From the NCBI RefSeq assembly GCF_900182615.1, contig NZ_FXTE01000003.1, positions 62,001 through 126,000 of the forward strand: DNA of 64,000 bases, read 5' to 3'. The notes below the pieces were generated by a model. That model was not told the origin of the DNA and ran no database searches. It worked only from the letters and a program-made list of their open reading frames with translations. Shown piece by piece: positions 1 to 8,898 of this stretch; the stretch's first letter is position 1; each line of letters opens with the position of its first letter. The DNA comes from Ruegeria faecimaris (lineage in GTDB: Bacteria > Pseudomonadota > Alphaproteobacteria > Rhodobacterales > Rhodobacteraceae). A program made the translations under genes and the position numbers.

Positions 1-315
1 ATGGGGGCCAGCATGGCGCGCATTCTGGGTGTGCATATGCTGCCCAACATCATTGGCGTTCTGGCTGTGTTGGCGGCAATGGATATCCCTACAGTCATCG
101 CGCTTGAGGCCGGCCTGTCCTTCCTGGGTCTGGGCGTTAAGCCTCCGACCCCGAGTTGGGGTGCTTTGCTTAAGGATGGCTATTCCCTGATCCGCCAAAC
201 TCCTTGGTTGGTTGTTGGCGGAGGCCTGCCGATCATTCTGGCAACGCTTGGCTTCACGTTTCTGGGTGAAAGCCTGCGCGATGTAGTTGACCCGAAACTG
301 AGGAAACAGCGATGA
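1..315 (+). CDS. Dipeptide/oligopeptide ABC transporter permease, DppC-like (3' end only)
   Basis: C-terminal 104 residues of a type-I ABC inner-membrane permease; the rest lies before the window, so the ATG at base 1 is probably an internal Met. The sequence shows the EAA-loop type region (GASMARILGVHMLPN), the conserved EAGLSFLGLGVKPPTPSWG segment typical of DppC/OppC proteins, a last hydrophobic helix and the usual LRDVVDPKLR ending. It would form the membrane channel with a DppB partner upstream, moving peptides into the cytoplasm. Its stop overlaps the start of the ATPase gene (ATGA at 312-315), so it is translationally coupled to it. Family assignment is firm; the substrate is not determinable. 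Confidence 0.9.
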   Translation: MGASMARILGVHMLPNIIGVLAVLAAMDIPTVIALEAGLSFLGLGVKPPTPSWGALLKDGYSLIRQTPWLVVGGGLPIILATLGFTFLGESLRDVVDPKLRKQR

Positions 316-1292
316 CCGAGACACTTCTGGAAATCGACCAGCTTTGCGTCGATTACGAAACAGGCCGTGGCGACCTCAGGGCATTGAGGGACATCACATT
401 CAACGTCAACAAAGGCGAAATCGTTGGCATCGTGGGAGAGTCCGGTTGTGGTAAATCCACATTGATCTCATCCATTCTGCGTTTGACCGCGCCCAATACC
501 CGGTTCCGTGAAGGAGAAATTAGGTTCAAGGGGAAGGATTTGCTGCAAGCTTCTGATCGGCACATGCGGGACCTGCGCGGGGCGGATATATCCATCGTCT
601 TTCAGGATCCGATGCAAACGCACAACCCGGTTCTGACTATCGGTCAGCAGATGCTGGATATTCAGCACCGATCCAGACAGTCCAAGGCTGACAAGTTGGC
701 GCACGCGGCCAAAATGTTGGGCGCTGTTGGCATTCCTGACCCTGAGGCGCGTCTGGCGCAATATCCGCATGAATTCTCTGGCGGGATGCGTCAACGGATC
801 GCCATCGCGATGGCGTTGATGTCCGAACCTGATCTTTTGATTGCGGATGAGCCGACAACTGCACTGGATGCGACACTGGAGGTGCAGATCATTGAGCGCC
901 TGCAAGAGCTGCAGCGCGAGTTTCACTGTGCCATCCTGTTCATCTCGCACCATTTGGGCGTGATCGCAGAACTCTGCGACCGGGTTGTTGTGATGTATGC
1001 TGGCGCAGTTGTTGAAAGCGGGGACGTGCGGGAGATTTTTCACAATCCTAAACACCCTTACACACGCCGACTGATCGAATGCGACCCCGGTCACATCAAA
1101 GAGCGAGCCCGTGTATTGCCAACCATTCCCGGTGAAGTGCCCGACTTGGCCAACCTGCCGGGGGGCTGCATTTTCAGGGATCGTTGTGATCAGGCCATGG
1201 CGCGCTGCGCCACCGAAGTGCCGCCACTGGATCAGTTGAAAGAAGGCCATCACGCTGCGTGCTGGCTGAACCATCAGGAGGTCGCATCATGA
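312..1292 (+). CDS. Dipeptide/oligopeptide ABC transporter ATP-binding protein, DppD-like
   Basis: A 326-residue ATPase of the peptide/nickel ABC family that powers uptake with its DppF-like partner. Walker A (GESGCGKST) is at residues 42-50, the signature FSGGMRQR near 155, Walker B LLIADEPTTALD follows, and the C-terminal oligopeptide extension carries the conserved cysteines (GCIFRDRC...ARC) found in OppD/DppD proteins. The start overlaps the permease stop and the gene's stop overlaps the next start (ATGA at 1289-1292), a tightly coupled operon. The neighbouring amidohydrolase and M81 peptidase suggest that imported peptides or amides are broken down by the same operon, which is inference. 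Confidence 0.93.
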   Translation: MTETLLEIDQLCVDYETGRGDLRALRDITFNVNKGEIVGIVGESGCGKSTLISSILRLTAPNTRFREGEIRFKGKDLLQASDRHMRDLRGADISIVFQDPMQTHNPVLTIGQQMLDIQHRSRQSKADKLAHAAKMLGAVGIPDPEARLAQYPHEFSGGMRQRIAIAMALMSEPDLLIADEPTTALDATLEVQIIERLQELQREFHCAILFISHHLGVIAELCDRVVVMYAGAVVESGDVREIFHNPKHPYTRRLIECDPGHIKERARVLPTIPGEVPDLANLPGGCIFRDRCDQAMARCATEVPPLDQLKEGHHAACWLNHQEVAS

Positions 1293-2212
1293 GCTTGCTG
1301 AACGTTGTGGACCTCAATACCAGCTATGGCCCGGTCAATGTACTGGCGGGTGTCAGCTTTACCGTAGAACCCGGAGAGACTTACGCGCTGGTTGGTGAAA
1401 GTGGGTCTGGTAAAACCACGGTCATTCGCGCCATTGCCGGGCTAGCACCTGCGCAAGATGGCTCGGTCACCTTCGAAGGTCAGGAAATTCGGGGTGCACC
1501 CGAAAGTGTTATGCGCCCGTTGCGCAAAGACATGGCGATGATGTTTCAAGACCCGGTTGGAAGCCTGTCGCCGCGTCTGACCATCCGCAGTCTGATTACC
1601 GAGCCTTACCGCATTCAAGGCATGAAAGACCGTGACATGGACGCCGAAGCCAAGCGCCTGTTGGAAATGGTCAACTTGCCCACGCATTTCGCGGACCGCT
1701 ATCCTTATCAGCTATCTGGTGGCCAAGCTCGGCGTGTGGGTGTGGCACGTGCACTGGCACTGGAACCCAAATTGATCCTTGCGGATGAGCCCACTGCAGG
1801 TCTCGATGTGTCGGTTCAGGGCGAGCTGCTGAACCTGCTCAACGACCTGCGCGAAAGGCTGGGGCTTGCGATGGTGATTATCACGCATAACCTTAGCGTC
1901 GTACGCCATGTGGCTGACAGAATGGGCATCATGTATTTGGGCCGATTGGTTGAAGAAGGTACAACCGAGGCCATCTTTAACGAGCCGCGCCATCCCTATA
2001 CCCGCTGCCTGCTGAGTGCCAACCCAGAGCCGGACCCGGATGCGCGGTTGGAACGGATCGCTCTTAAAGGTGAGCCCCCCAGTTTGCTCAAACGCCCGTC
2101 CGGTTGTGAGTTCCGCGAGCGTTGTCCCTTTGCCAAGGATATCTGCACCCAGACTCCGGAATGGGAAGTAAATGGCGGCCACGGGCTGCGTTGTCTGGCC
2201 CCGCTGTCGTAG
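1289..2212 (+). CDS. Dipeptide/oligopeptide ABC transporter ATP-binding protein, DppF-like
   Basis: Second ATPase of the peptide transporter, 307 residues. Walker A GESGSGKTT lies at residues 36-44 and the signature region reads LSGGQARRVGVARAL. Walker B LILADEPTAGLD and a cysteine-rich C-terminal oligopeptide extension (CEFRERCPFAKDIC) follow. I chose ATG 1289 because it gives the usual N-terminus (MSLLNVVDLNTSYG), overlaps the DppD-like stop and follows AGGAGG around 1277; an in-frame ATG 30 bases upstream would only add a non-conserved extension. DppD and DppF normally pair as a heterodimer. Confidence 0.92.
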   Translation: MSLLNVVDLNTSYGPVNVLAGVSFTVEPGETYALVGESGSGKTTVIRAIAGLAPAQDGSVTFEGQEIRGAPESVMRPLRKDMAMMFQDPVGSLSPRLTIRSLITEPYRIQGMKDRDMDAEAKRLLEMVNLPTHFADRYPYQLSGGQARRVGVARALALEPKLILADEPTAGLDVSVQGELLNLLNDLRERLGLAMVIITHNLSVVRHVADRMGIMYLGRLVEEGTTEAIFNEPRHPYTRCLLSANPEPDPDARLERIALKGEPPSLLKRPSGCEFRERCPFAKDICTQTPEWEVNGGHGLRCLAPLS

Positions 2213-2223
2213 TAGGAAACCCA

Positions 2224-3870
2224 ATGCCAAGCACACTATATTTTAACGGCACAATCCTGACTATGGATGCACAGAACTCCTCTCCAGAGGCTGTTCTGAC
2301 CGAGGGCAAAAGAATTCAGGCCGTCGGTGCTGAAGCAGATCTGCGCGCACGCATGCCGGCTGACTCACATGAGTATAACCTACAAGGTCGTACACTGATG
2401 CCGGCGTTTATCGACCCGCACGGGCATTTCCCGGATCCAGGGTTCATACGGCTGTTCCGTGTCGACTTATCGTCGCCCCCTTTAGGGGACTGCAAGCACA
2501 TGGCGCAGGCGTTGAACAGGATTCGGGAAAAGGCTGGCGAGACGCCCGAGGGTGAGTGGGTCATGGGCGTGTTGTTTGATAATACTGCCATTCGCGAAGG
2601 CCGCATGCCTACGCGGGCTGAGCTGGACGATGTATCACAGCGTCATCCAATCTGGGTTATTCATGCGTCGGGGCACTGTGGCGTGGCCAATTCTGTTGCC
2701 CTTCAGAGGCGCGGGTTAACCTGTCAAACACCTGATCCAGAAGGCGGCCGCTTTGGCCGTGATCCTGAAACCGGAGCCCTGACGGGATTGATCGAAGGAT
2801 TATCGGCCATGGGCGAGATGGGCGATACTGATTTCCTGATCGACCGCGAAAGGTTCTGGCAAGGCTTTGAGGCCTGTCGTGACGAATACCTATCCTATGG
2901 TGTGACCTATGCCCAAAACGCCTGGGCGTCGCAAACCATGTTGGAACACTTTGCCAGCCAGCCCGCGGATCTGGATCCGGGAATAGACATTGAGCTCTTA
3001 CCCGTCGGAAGTCTGGAACCCGAATTGTCCGAGCATTGGATAGGTACGAACTGGCCCGGCAACCCGCATTTCACACTGGGTCCGCGCAAATTGTTCACGG
3101 ACGGGGCTTTTCAGTTGCAGACCGCGTTTTTGTCTACCCCGTATTTCAAGCCATCCGATCCCTGTCACCCTTGTGGGATGGTTTACACCTCACAAGAACA
3201 GCTAGATGCCGACGTCAGAAAACTCCATAGCAAGGGCTTGCAAATGCATTGCCACTGCAATGGTGATGCCGGTGCCGAGATGTTCATAGATGCGGTGGAA
3301 AAGGCGCTTATTGCGCATCCCCGCCCAGATCATCGCCACACCATTATCCACGGTCAGGCTCTGCGGGATGATCAGTTGGAGCGTATGGTCCAGCTTGGAC
3401 TTACCGTCAGCTTTTTTCCGGCTCATATACATTTTTGGGGTGATCGCCACTACGATACGTTCTTGGGGCCGCAGCGCTCCGAGCGGATATCCCCTGCGGC
3501 GTCTGCTGAACGGTTTGGCTTGCGATATACAATCCATAATGATGCCTCGGTCACCCCGACGCGTCCGATTCATCTGGCCCACTGTGCGGTAAATCGAAAA
3601 TCCGTTTCTGGCCGCGTGCTCGGTGAAGATCAGAAGATCAGCGTTCTGTCAGCCTTGCGCGCTCAGACCATCGACGCTGCTTGGCAAGTCTTCAAGGACG
3701 AGCAGCGCGGTTCTGTCGAACCGGGCAAAGTTGCTGACTTTGTTGTCCTTTCGCGTAATCCACTGCACGATCCGGACCGCCTGACAGATACGCGGGTGCT
3801 TGAAACGATCCGCAATGGCCAAAGTGTTTTTGCTGCACCCCATGCCGAACAAGAAATCGAGCACACATGA
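2224..3870 (+). CDS. Amidohydrolase family 3 protein (YtcJ-like)
   Basis: A 548-residue metal-dependent amidohydrolase. It has the N-terminal beta-sandwich start (LYFNGTILTMD), the metal-binding DPHGH motif at residues 64-68, a downstream HCHCNGDAG segment matching the HxxGD region of family 3, and the closing motif PGKVADFVVLSRNPL. The family cleaves C-N bonds in amides, N-acyl amino acids or cyclic imides; the exact substrate cannot be read here. Start ATG 2224 is preferred over an in-frame ATG at 2122 inside dppF because the conserved domain begins directly after it. It lies 11 bases after dppF and overlaps the next gene by ATGA, so it is part of the operon. Confidence 0.88.
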   Translation: MPSTLYFNGTILTMDAQNSSPEAVLTEGKRIQAVGAEADLRARMPADSHEYNLQGRTLMPAFIDPHGHFPDPGFIRLFRVDLSSPPLGDCKHMAQALNRIREKAGETPEGEWVMGVLFDNTAIREGRMPTRAELDDVSQRHPIWVIHASGHCGVANSVALQRRGLTCQTPDPEGGRFGRDPETGALTGLIEGLSAMGEMGDTDFLIDRERFWQGFEACRDEYLSYGVTYAQNAWASQTMLEHFASQPADLDPGIDIELLPVGSLEPELSEHWIGTNWPGNPHFTLGPRKLFTDGAFQLQTAFLSTPYFKPSDPCHPCGMVYTSQEQLDADVRKLHSKGLQMHCHCNGDAGAEMFIDAVEKALIAHPRPDHRHTIIHGQALRDDQLERMVQLGLTVSFFPAHIHFWGDRHYDTFLGPQRSERISPAASAERFGLRYTIHNDASVTPTRPIHLAHCAVNRKSVSGRVLGEDQKISVLSALRAQTIDAAWQVFKDEQRGSVEPGKVADFVVLSRNPLHDPDRLTDTRVLETIRNGQSVFAAPHAEQEIEHT

Positions 3871-5381
3871 TGGCGACCAAGCGTATTGCGATCGCGGGTT
3901 TTCAGCATGAAACTAATTGCTTTGGTGTGACGCAGGCCGGTCTGCACGAGTTTGAGATGGCCGATTCCTGGCCCAGCATGTTGCACGGTGCGCAGGTGAT
4001 ATCGGAAACGTTTGGCATGAACCTACCTATCGCCGGTTTTGCGAAGGCTGCAGCGGCAGCAGGATTTGAAATCGCACCAACCCTGTGGTGTTCTGCCGAG
4101 CCGTCTGCACATGTAACCGATCACGCATTCGAAACAATTTGCGAGATGTTGTTGGATCGAATCCGGGATGTGGGTGACATTGATGGCGTTTATCTCGATC
4201 TCCATGGGGCAATGGTCACCGAAAGCCTCGCTGACGGTGAGGGAGAGCTTCTGCGTCGTGTACGTGAAGTTGTGGGCTTCGAAGTGCCAGTGGTCGCAAG
4301 TTTGGACCTTCACGCCAACATCTCGGCTGAGATGGTCGACAATGCAGACTATTTGTCTGTTTTTAGAACCTATCCCCACTTGGATATGGCGGAAACGGGT
4401 GCACGATGCGTTCCTGTCCTGCAGCGGTTGCTAGCCGGCGAAACGCTCTACAAGGCTTTCCAACCGGTGCCTTACCTCATCCCTCTGCATGCGCAACATA
4501 CGGGCTCCAAGCCATTCAGCGAGATCTATCAGTTGCCCGAAAGATTTGAGCAGCAGGAAATTCTGGCAGAAATCGCCCTCGGCTTCACCGCTGCGGACTT
4601 CTCAGACACAGGCCCATCATGCCTTGCCTACGCGGCCACAGCCCAGAAAGCTGCTGCTGCCGCGGAAGAAGTCGTGCATTTGTTTGTATCTCGCGAAGCC
4701 GATCTTGATTGTTCGATGTTGTCTCTGGAGGAAACCGTTTCGATATGTCGCGAGAGGCGGGGAAAACCCATTGTTGTCGCAGATGTCCAGGACAACGCTG
4801 GTGCGGGCGGGACATCAGATACTACAGGCTTGCTGGCAGCACTGATTGAGGGCGGGACAAAGAGTGTCTTAATGGGTCTGTTCCATGACCCTGAAAGTGC
4901 AAAACAGGCCCATGAGGCCGGAGAAGGTGCACGGATAAAACTTGCGGTCGGTGCAAAGTCCAACTTGGCTGGGCACGTTCCAGTCAAAGCAGAGTTTGAA
5001 GTTCTGGCTTTGGGTGATGGCCTTTGTCGCTATACCGGAAAAATGTATGGCGGTGGGGTAGCTACGCTGGGCGAGACAGCTGCCCTACGTTTGGTTGGGC
5101 ACGAGGCAAGTATTGACCTTGTTGTCACAAGTATACGGAACCAATGTCTTGATCGCGCGCATTTTACTCATATCGGATTAGACCCAACGAACTACGCGGT
5201 TATCTGTGTAAAAAGCACCGTACATTTCCGAGCGGACTTCGAACCTATTGCAGGAGATATCTGTTCCGTTTCTTCGCCAGGTGCCTTTCTCTGCAACCTG
5301 GAAGAAATCCCCTACACTTGTATCTCCAGAAGGCTGGTTAACACTCGCTGCGCTACCGTTGCCTCAACTGGCACAGGCTAG
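3867..5381 (+). CDS. M81 family metallopeptidase (MlrC-like)
   Basis: A 504-residue protein matching the MlrC/M81 family, whose founding member hydrolyses linear peptides from microcystin breakdown; most members act on unknown peptides or amides. Visible motifs are GFQHETNCF near the N-terminus, DLHGAM at 111-116, the metal-type DLHAN at 147-151, RTYPHLDMAETG at 167-178 and the C-terminal VKSTVHFRADFEPIAG. Two adjacent ATGs (3867 and 3870) are possible starts. The final 20 residues (after PYTCISRR) look less conserved than usual, but I see no frameshift. With the peptide ABC genes and amidohydrolase it suggests uptake and hydrolysis of unusual peptides. Confidence 0.85.
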   Translation: MMATKRIAIAGFQHETNCFGVTQAGLHEFEMADSWPSMLHGAQVISETFGMNLPIAGFAKAAAAAGFEIAPTLWCSAEPSAHVTDHAFETICEMLLDRIRDVGDIDGVYLDLHGAMVTESLADGEGELLRRVREVVGFEVPVVASLDLHANISAEMVDNADYLSVFRTYPHLDMAETGARCVPVLQRLLAGETLYKAFQPVPYLIPLHAQHTGSKPFSEIYQLPERFEQQEILAEIALGFTAADFSDTGPSCLAYAATAQKAAAAAEEVVHLFVSREADLDCSMLSLEETVSICRERRGKPIVVADVQDNAGAGGTSDTTGLLAALIEGGTKSVLMGLFHDPESAKQAHEAGEGARIKLAVGAKSNLAGHVPVKAEFEVLALGDGLCRYTGKMYGGGVATLGETAALRLVGHEASIDLVVTSIRNQCLDRAHFTHIGLDPTNYAVICVKSTVHFRADFEPIAGDICSVSSPGAFLCNLEEIPYTCISRRLVNTRCATVASTGTG

Positions 5382-5453
5382 CGAATTCCGCTGATCTTGC
5401 GGGTCCATTATCATCTGTGAAGCGCGCCTTTTGCGGGCTGTGTGGGGTTTTGA

Positions 5454-5475
5454 GCGAGGCAGTTAACTGCCTCGC
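5454..5475. terminator. Perfect inverted repeat after the peptide operon
   Basis: Arms GCGAGGCAG and CTGCCTCGC flank a TTAA loop, so all 22 bases are self-complementary. It lies about 70 bases after the M81 stop and before the minus-strand remnant, between convergent genes. No run of T follows, so it is either a factor-assisted terminator or an mRNA 3'-end stabiliser. Confidence 0.5.
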
Positions 5476-5532
5476 ATTGTGCCCTTATTCTCGACGGCCA
5501 AATTCTAGGAGGTGATTTCGGCCAAGAGAATT

Positions 5533-5718
5533 TCAGCTCTCTGCCAGCAGACAATAGATAATCATCGTCATCCGCTCGGTTGGAATGTGAAACCAGGCGA
5601 ACTTCTCAAAGACGGATAACGGATTTTGCGCCAGGACTTCATCCATGGACATGCCCTGATCGACGAGGGGTTTCATCGTGTCCTTGATCGCAAGCATCAA
5701 ATCGACCGAAGCCTGCAT
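5533..5718 (-). pseudogene. Remnant of a hydrolase gene, possibly MBL-fold C-terminus
   Basis: A 61-codon stretch starting MQASVDLMLAIKDTMK and ending FHIPTERMTMIIYCLLAES reads like the C-terminal helices of a metallo-beta-lactamase-fold hydrolase (helix, then sMDEVLAQNP, then a short aromatic helix). The frame is open upstream only to a TAG near 5755. A different frame beyond it (about 5765-5880) reads GKYHAVFEISRDLIGNPQALIE without a good start. This pattern of short coding-like pieces in shifted frames suggests a decayed gene rather than a real small protein. No ribosome site is evident. The family assignment is tentative. Confidence 0.35.
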
Positions 5719-5913
5719 GTCGAACTTGTTATGTACGTGTATCTTCGCGACCTAAACCCATCTCTTTGATCCGGCTGTCTGGATGTAGACTCCGTTCCTA
5801 GTGAGGATGTTTCGATCAGAGCCTGCGGATTTCCGATCAGATCACGGGAAATTTCAAAGACCGCATGGTACTTTCCTTTTCAACATAAGTTCCATTTCTT
5901 TCCCGCGCAGGGT

Positions 5914-6510
5914 ATGTCAGGCCTGACCCAGCGAACCTGGTTCGTGAAAATGATAGAGGTCGTGAAGCAAACTATGGTCGGTGAATTGAGTTCCGAGCAG
6001 GCCGTGCGCGGCGCGATCCAGACGCATTCGAGGCGCGTCTGGCGGTTTGGGCTTGCCCTGTCGGGTGCTTCCGATGTGGCCGATGATCTGTTGCAGGCCA
6101 CTTGCCTGCGTGCACTTGAACGCCACCACCAGGTGACGTCATTTGAGCGGTTGGACAGTTGGCTGATGACGATCTGCCGTTCAATCTGGTTGAATGAGCT
6201 GCGTGCCCGCTCGGTCCGAAAAGCGCAGGCACTGTCGTTGACCCCAGAGTCAGAGCTGATTGCATCCGGACCGGACTCGGAAACGAATATATTCGCCGCC
6301 GAAGTGTTTACCCAAGTGATGCAGTTGCCAGAAGCACAGCGAGAAACGGTGATGCTGGTCTATGTCGAAGGCTATAGCTACCGCGAGGCCGCAGCATTGC
6401 TGGAGGTGCCAATAGGAACGATCATGAGCAGGCTGTCCAATGCGCGACAAAAACTGAAAGTCGTGATGCAGCATGAGGCGGCAGATGCCGTTCGACGGAG
6501 TCGCAAATGA
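5914..6510 (+). CDS. ECF-type RNA polymerase sigma factor
   Basis: A 198-residue sigma-70 family protein of the extracytoplasmic-function type. Region 2 is visible as ASDVADDLLQATCLRALE...LDSWLMTICRSIWLNELR. Region 4 is LPEAQRETVMLVYVEGYSYREAAALLEVPIGTIMSRLSNARQKLK, including the helix-turn-helix. It should direct transcription of a small regulon. The start is uncertain: ATG 5914, 5950 or 5974 are all in frame and none has a strong Shine-Dalgarno; a 13-base inverted repeat (CGAAC-ctg-GTTCG, 5932-5944) would lie in the promoter if a later start is used. It overlaps the next gene by ATGA, the usual sigma/anti-sigma arrangement. Confidence 0.88.
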   Translation: MSGLTQRTWFVKMIEVVKQTMVGELSSEQAVRGAIQTHSRRVWRFGLALSGASDVADDLLQATCLRALERHHQVTSFERLDSWLMTICRSIWLNELRARSVRKAQALSLTPESELIASGPDSETNIFAAEVFTQVMQLPEAQRETVMLVYVEGYSYREAAALLEVPIGTIMSRLSNARQKLKVVMQHEAADAVRRSRK

Positions 6511-7247
6511 AGTTTTCCGATGAAGTTCTCAAAGCGTATCTGGAAGGCAAAGCGAATGAAGCCGAGGCCCAGGCGATAGAAGCTGCGGTTGCGGCCGAAC
6601 CCGAGCTTGAGGCGCGCCTGATGGGGCTTGATCCATTCGCACCGGTGGTACAAGCGGTGTTTGAACATGTCCCGGCCGAGATGCCCCGGATGGTTTTGCC
6701 TGACCCAAATGCCGAGATACAAACCAGTGGCGGTCCTCTGCGCCTGTTGGCAGTAGCTGCATCTGTCGCGGTGATTTCTGTGTCGGCCACATATTTGGTA
6801 ACCAGGCCTCAGCCCATGGGGTGGGCTGAGCAGGCGGCGATCTATCAATCACTATATGCGGCGGACACGATCGCGGGGATGGACAGCTCGGAACAGGCGT
6901 TGACAACTCAGTTTGATCAGGCCGAGGCACAGCTGGGTCTGTCCTTGAGACGTGACACTCTTGAGGCGTTGCCGGGGATGGAATTGAAGCGTGCGCAGGT
7001 GTTGTCCTTCAGGGGCAAACCGTTGGTTCAAGTGGTCTTTGCGAATGAACAGGGCCAGCCTTTTGCCTTCTGTGTCATCCGTCAGGGTGCAGGCGCGCCA
7101 AGCAAGGATTTGAAAGAGGCAGTGCTCAGCGGGTTGGCGACGGCCACCTGGTCCAAAGACGGTTATGGCTATATGTTGATTGGTGACAGCGATCAGACTG
7201 ACCTGGAAAGTAAGCTGGAAATTCTGACCGCAACCTTTGCAAGCTGA
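6507..7247 (+). CDS. Putative membrane anti-sigma factor
   Basis: A 246-residue protein, translationally coupled to the sigma gene (ATGA overlap). Residues 1-60 form a short acidic helical region (FSDEVLKAYLEGKANEAEAQAIEAAV), which resembles the cytoplasmic sigma-binding part of anti-sigma proteins but lacks the zinc-binding HxxxCxxC motif. One hydrophobic helix is at about 78-98. The remaining 150 residues should be periplasmic and resemble no domain I recognise for certain. The role as anti-sigma factor is inferred from position, topology and the N-terminal helix rather than from a diagnostic motif. Confidence 0.7.
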   Translation: MKFSDEVLKAYLEGKANEAEAQAIEAAVAAEPELEARLMGLDPFAPVVQAVFEHVPAEMPRMVLPDPNAEIQTSGGPLRLLAVAASVAVISVSATYLVTRPQPMGWAEQAAIYQSLYAADTIAGMDSSEQALTTQFDQAEAQLGLSLRRDTLEALPGMELKRAQVLSFRGKPLVQVVFANEQGQPFAFCVIRQGAGAPSKDLKEAVLSGLATATWSKDGYGYMLIGDSDQTDLESKLEILTATFAS

Positions 7248-7301
7248 GGTCGCGTCAAAAACGCCTTGTGAACCTGCGGAAATACCAGAAATATAGCGGA
7301 C

Positions 7302-8378
7302 ATGACCACCACACCCGTCATTCCCGATCCGGATGAGGACGAGGACCCCCTCGGCCCGCGCAGTATCTATGATGATGACGACGCTGATGAGGATGATCTG
7401 TGGTTCCTGCCACCTGACGAAGAGGCCGTCGAGGATTTCCTGCCGCCCGGTCCAAGGGTCGACCGCAGTCTTTTGTTTGATCCCAGGGACTGGCGTGCGG
7501 CGCAGGCAGATCTGTCGTTGGAACTGGCCGACCTGGCAGTTAGTTTTGGCGCCTTGGACGAACGTTTGCGCGCCGGTCCGGATGGGTGGACACACCGGCT
7601 GGCGCTGATGGATGTATCCGATTTGGGATGGTGGACCGGAGACCGGATCAGCGTTGATCGGCTGGCGCTTTGGACCGGGCTTCGCATTGGTGCAACCGGG
7701 GATGATGTGCAGGCCCTGTACCGCGCGGGTTGGGCCGTACGGCGGCTAACATCCGGCGCCGCGCCATCGGATGGCGGGTGGGAGACCGGCCTGACAGCCT
7801 TTTTAGATCGTATTGCTCAGGGGATTGACGAAGTCCCCGAAGCCATCGCCGATCTTGCCGAAGTCATGCGCAATTCCGAGGGGCTGCACCCGGTGACGCA
7901 GGCCGCCATCGGTTTTCATGCCTGGCGGGCCCTGTCTCAAGGCATCGGACAGGATACCGAGGCTGCAATCATTGCCGCCCGTCATGCGGCCAAGATGGGG
8001 CGGGGCGGGGCTGTGTTCATGCCCTTGGTTCTGTCGGGTCCGGGTGCGTTGAGAGGTGTTGGTGAACCATCAGAAAAGCTTGCTGCCTGGATCAGGGGAA
8101 CAGGGCAGGCGGTATTGTCCGCCTTGCTGCACCTGGACCGGGTCAGCGCCTGGGAGCAGCGCGCCAGAGAGACCACTGCAGAGTTGAGCGGGCGCACGCC
8201 ACCAAGACTGATCGATGTGTTTACGGCCTGGCCAATGGTTTCGGCCCCATTGGCGGAAGAGCTGACTAAAGCCTCACGCGCTGCGGTTCAGCGCAACATT
8301 GACCGTTTCAGCCGGAGGGGCTTGATCCGCGAGGTGACAGGGCAGGGACGTTACAGAGTTTGGACAGCGGCGCTGTAG
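7302..8378 (+). CDS. DUF1612-like protein with C-terminal helix-turn-helix
   Basis: A 358-residue protein. The first 50 residues are extremely acidic (runs such as DPDEDEDPLG and DDDDADEDD). The middle resembles the DUF1612/RHE_PE00001 family of alphaproteobacteria (LAVSFGALDERLRAGPDGWTHRLALMDVS...). The C-terminus (about 301-358: RLIDVFTAWPMVSAPLAEELTKASRAAVQRNIDRFSRRGLIREVTGQGRYRVW) is a clear winged helix-turn-helix. Relatives are often carried on repABC plasmids or chromids of rhizobia and roseobacters. It begins 54 bases after the anti-sigma gene and may be cotranscribed. It is likely DNA-binding; target and role are unknown. Confidence 0.6.
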   Translation: MTTTPVIPDPDEDEDPLGPRSIYDDDDADEDDLWFLPPDEEAVEDFLPPGPRVDRSLLFDPRDWRAAQADLSLELADLAVSFGALDERLRAGPDGWTHRLALMDVSDLGWWTGDRISVDRLALWTGLRIGATGDDVQALYRAGWAVRRLTSGAAPSDGGWETGLTAFLDRIAQGIDEVPEAIADLAEVMRNSEGLHPVTQAAIGFHAWRALSQGIGQDTEAAIIAARHAAKMGRGGAVFMPLVLSGPGALRGVGEPSEKLAAWIRGTGQAVLSALLHLDRVSAWEQRARETTAELSGRTPPRLIDVFTAWPMVSAPLAEELTKASRAAVQRNIDRFSRRGLIREVTGQGRYRVWTAAL

Positions 8379-8898
8379 TCCAAACAGGGCCATCAGACCA
8401 AAATGCCCGGTCTGCCGCATTGAATACTAGCTTCCGCAGGTTTTTGCCTGTGCAGATGTGAATGCCCGTCCCATTTTTGCCCCCGCATTACTGGCTAGTG
8501 GGAACAGGTCTGAGGGCGGCAAAGTGTTTGGCCGGGTCGTATATATGTCAAAAGTGGTTCTTAAATCAAAAGTTTAACTCGCAATTTGTGAAAACTATTC
8601 TTGGTTGACGGTGTGGATGGCAAGCCACCTCAGGAGCAGTACTCCTTCGAAGGGTCCGGGCAGTGCTGTTGTCGAACAAACCATCATTTTAAATTGGGCT
8701 GTTGAAACATTATCCGGCCTATTGCCGTCAGCAGAGGATCGGCTAGAGGTAGGTTAACGTGTTATTGGCGAAGGTATGGATCCGTCATCCGATCTGGAGG
8801 ATTTGGCGCAGGTCGAATAGTGACCGAGAATGCCCCGCTCCGACCCGCCGCCAATTCCGAGGCATGCCGATGCACCGTCTGAAAAAAGGCCTGACCAA
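8379..8898. other. 520-base region without a gene
   Basis: I find no convincing coding sequence on either strand. A weak hairpin follows the upstream stop (CAGACC/GGTCTG arms, 8394-8414). An AT-rich part around 8540-8615 (tatatatg, repeated aaa/ttt tracts, TTGACG) is the likeliest promoter zone for the MaoC-Pta gene. Short open frames on the minus strand near 8754-9004 overlap the real gene out of frame and lack ribosome sites. Confidence 0.4.

Noticed and set aside
468-1274. A 268-codon minus-strand frame within the DppD-like gene
   Set aside because: The plus-strand gene is an unmistakable ABC ATPase; the antisense product has no similarity or start signal.
4900-5381. Possible frameshift at the end of the M81 gene
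   Set aside because: The tail is divergent but the conserved VKSTVHFRADFEPIAG and PYTCISRR segments are in frame up to the stop, and length is normal.
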